DNA of 64,000 nt, from NCBI GenBank assembly GCA_030142905.1, contig JASJOG010000067.1, forward strand, positions 1-64,000, written 5' to 3'. Origin of the DNA: Heliopora coerulea. Lineage: Eukaryota; Cnidaria; Anthozoa; Scleralcyonacea; Helioporidae. The translations under genes and the position numbers were made by a program. Shown one piece after another: positions 63,742 through 64,000 of this stretch. The notes beneath the pieces were generated by a model. That model had not been told where the DNA came from. It saw only the letters and a program-made list of their open reading frames with translations, and made no database searches. Every line of letters starts with the position of its first letter. Within the stretch, counting starts at the first letter, position 1.

Positions 63742-64000
63742 GAAATGGATCTATCTTAAAGTTTGATGGACCACAAAGAATGATAAGTGATATCAATTTG
63801 AATACTGTAAGTGGAGAGAAGGATATAGTAAATATTTTCATCGCGTACAGAATAAAAGGGTATGACGCGAATACATATTGGGTTCGTTATGGCTTATTTG
63901 GACACGATGATGGAGGTTTTGATAAGTTTGTTAGTTTTAGTCCTAATGGTTTTTTAATTGTTTCAGGTTCAACAAATAATTACATTATCTTCTTTATACG
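63741..64000 (+). pseudogene. Tail-fibre-like protein, C-terminal domain, incomplete at window edge
   Basis: The frame reads GNGSILKFDGPQRMISDINL, then FIAYRIKGY, YWVRYGLFGHDDGGFDKFVS and LIVSGSTNNYI up to the last base. Beta-rich, Gly/Asp-turn composition suggests a jelly-roll/lectin-like head, as expected for a receptor-binding fibre tip. It is out of frame with the preceding part, and its end is beyond the window. Confidence 0.55.

Larger units (their letters stand above)
50810..64000. mobile_element. Polinton (Maverick) element, interrupted and running off the window
   Basis: Contains a packaging ATPase, capsid-like proteins, a Polinton-type rve integrase and a tail-fibre-like gene. The minus-strand cluster is 50,817-56,270 and the plus-strand cluster is 61,733 onward, divergently arranged around a point now occupied by a Harbinger/hAT/SINE nest (56.27-61.71 kb). 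The DNA of this element is more AT-rich than its neighbours. Protein-primed DNA polymerase B and the adenovirus-type protease were not found in the window; they may lie to the right or be lost. The terminal repeats were not located; the left limit is a guess between 50,400 and 50,810. Confidence 0.8.

Overview
This is an AT-rich stretch of an animal nuclear genome. It has spliced host exons, tRNA-derived SINEs, Penelope-like elements (PLEs), CR1/Jockey-like LINEs, Harbinger and hAT transposons and a Polinton. This mixture suits a marine invertebrate, most likely a cnidarian such as a coral, but the species cannot be fixed from the sequence. Nothing bacterial is present, and no rRNA genes or free-standing tRNA genes were found.

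Layout. 0-8.9 kb: diverged dispersed repeats, a foldback transposon (1.74-4.62 kb) with a PLE inserted in its right arm, and a reverse-transcriptase remnant (8.0-8.8 kb). 9-15.4 kb: no recognisable genes. 15.5-18.2 kb: a head-to-head pair of near-identical PLE copies. 19.2-20.5 kb: the best host gene, a three-exon four-helix MARVEL-like membrane protein. 23.6-27.05 kb: a second head-to-head PLE pair, one arm split by a LINE. 27.9-30.15 kb: a Harbinger transposon with transposase and Myb-like genes, both broken. 30.9-43.4 kb: LINE fragments, MITEs, SINEs, a perfectly organised foldback element and a minus-strand reading frame with tandem DSL-like modules (39.2-39.7 kb). 43.97-46.64 kb: a minisatellite of about 107 copies of a 25-bp unit. 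47-50.4 kb: SINEs, a PLE tail, a decayed Ig-like exon, simple repeats and a Ty3/Gypsy fragment.

50.8-64 kb is a decayed Polinton (Maverick): packaging ATPase, capsid-like proteins, a membrane protein and integrase on the minus strand, and divergently on the plus strand a 348-codon open frame, a membrane protein and a phage-tail-fibre-like protein that runs off the window. Its middle is filled by a nest: a Harbinger element (about 56.27-61.71 kb) carries a hAT transposon (56,462-60,237, with an 8-bp target duplication), which in turn carries a tRNA-derived SINE (about 59.6-59.86 kb).

Almost every coding region here is mobile and damaged. The genes co-operate only within each element (transposase with Myb partner; RT with GIY-YIG nuclease; integrase with capsid and ATPase). 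The two possible exceptions are the MARVEL-like gene and, less surely, the DSL-like frame.
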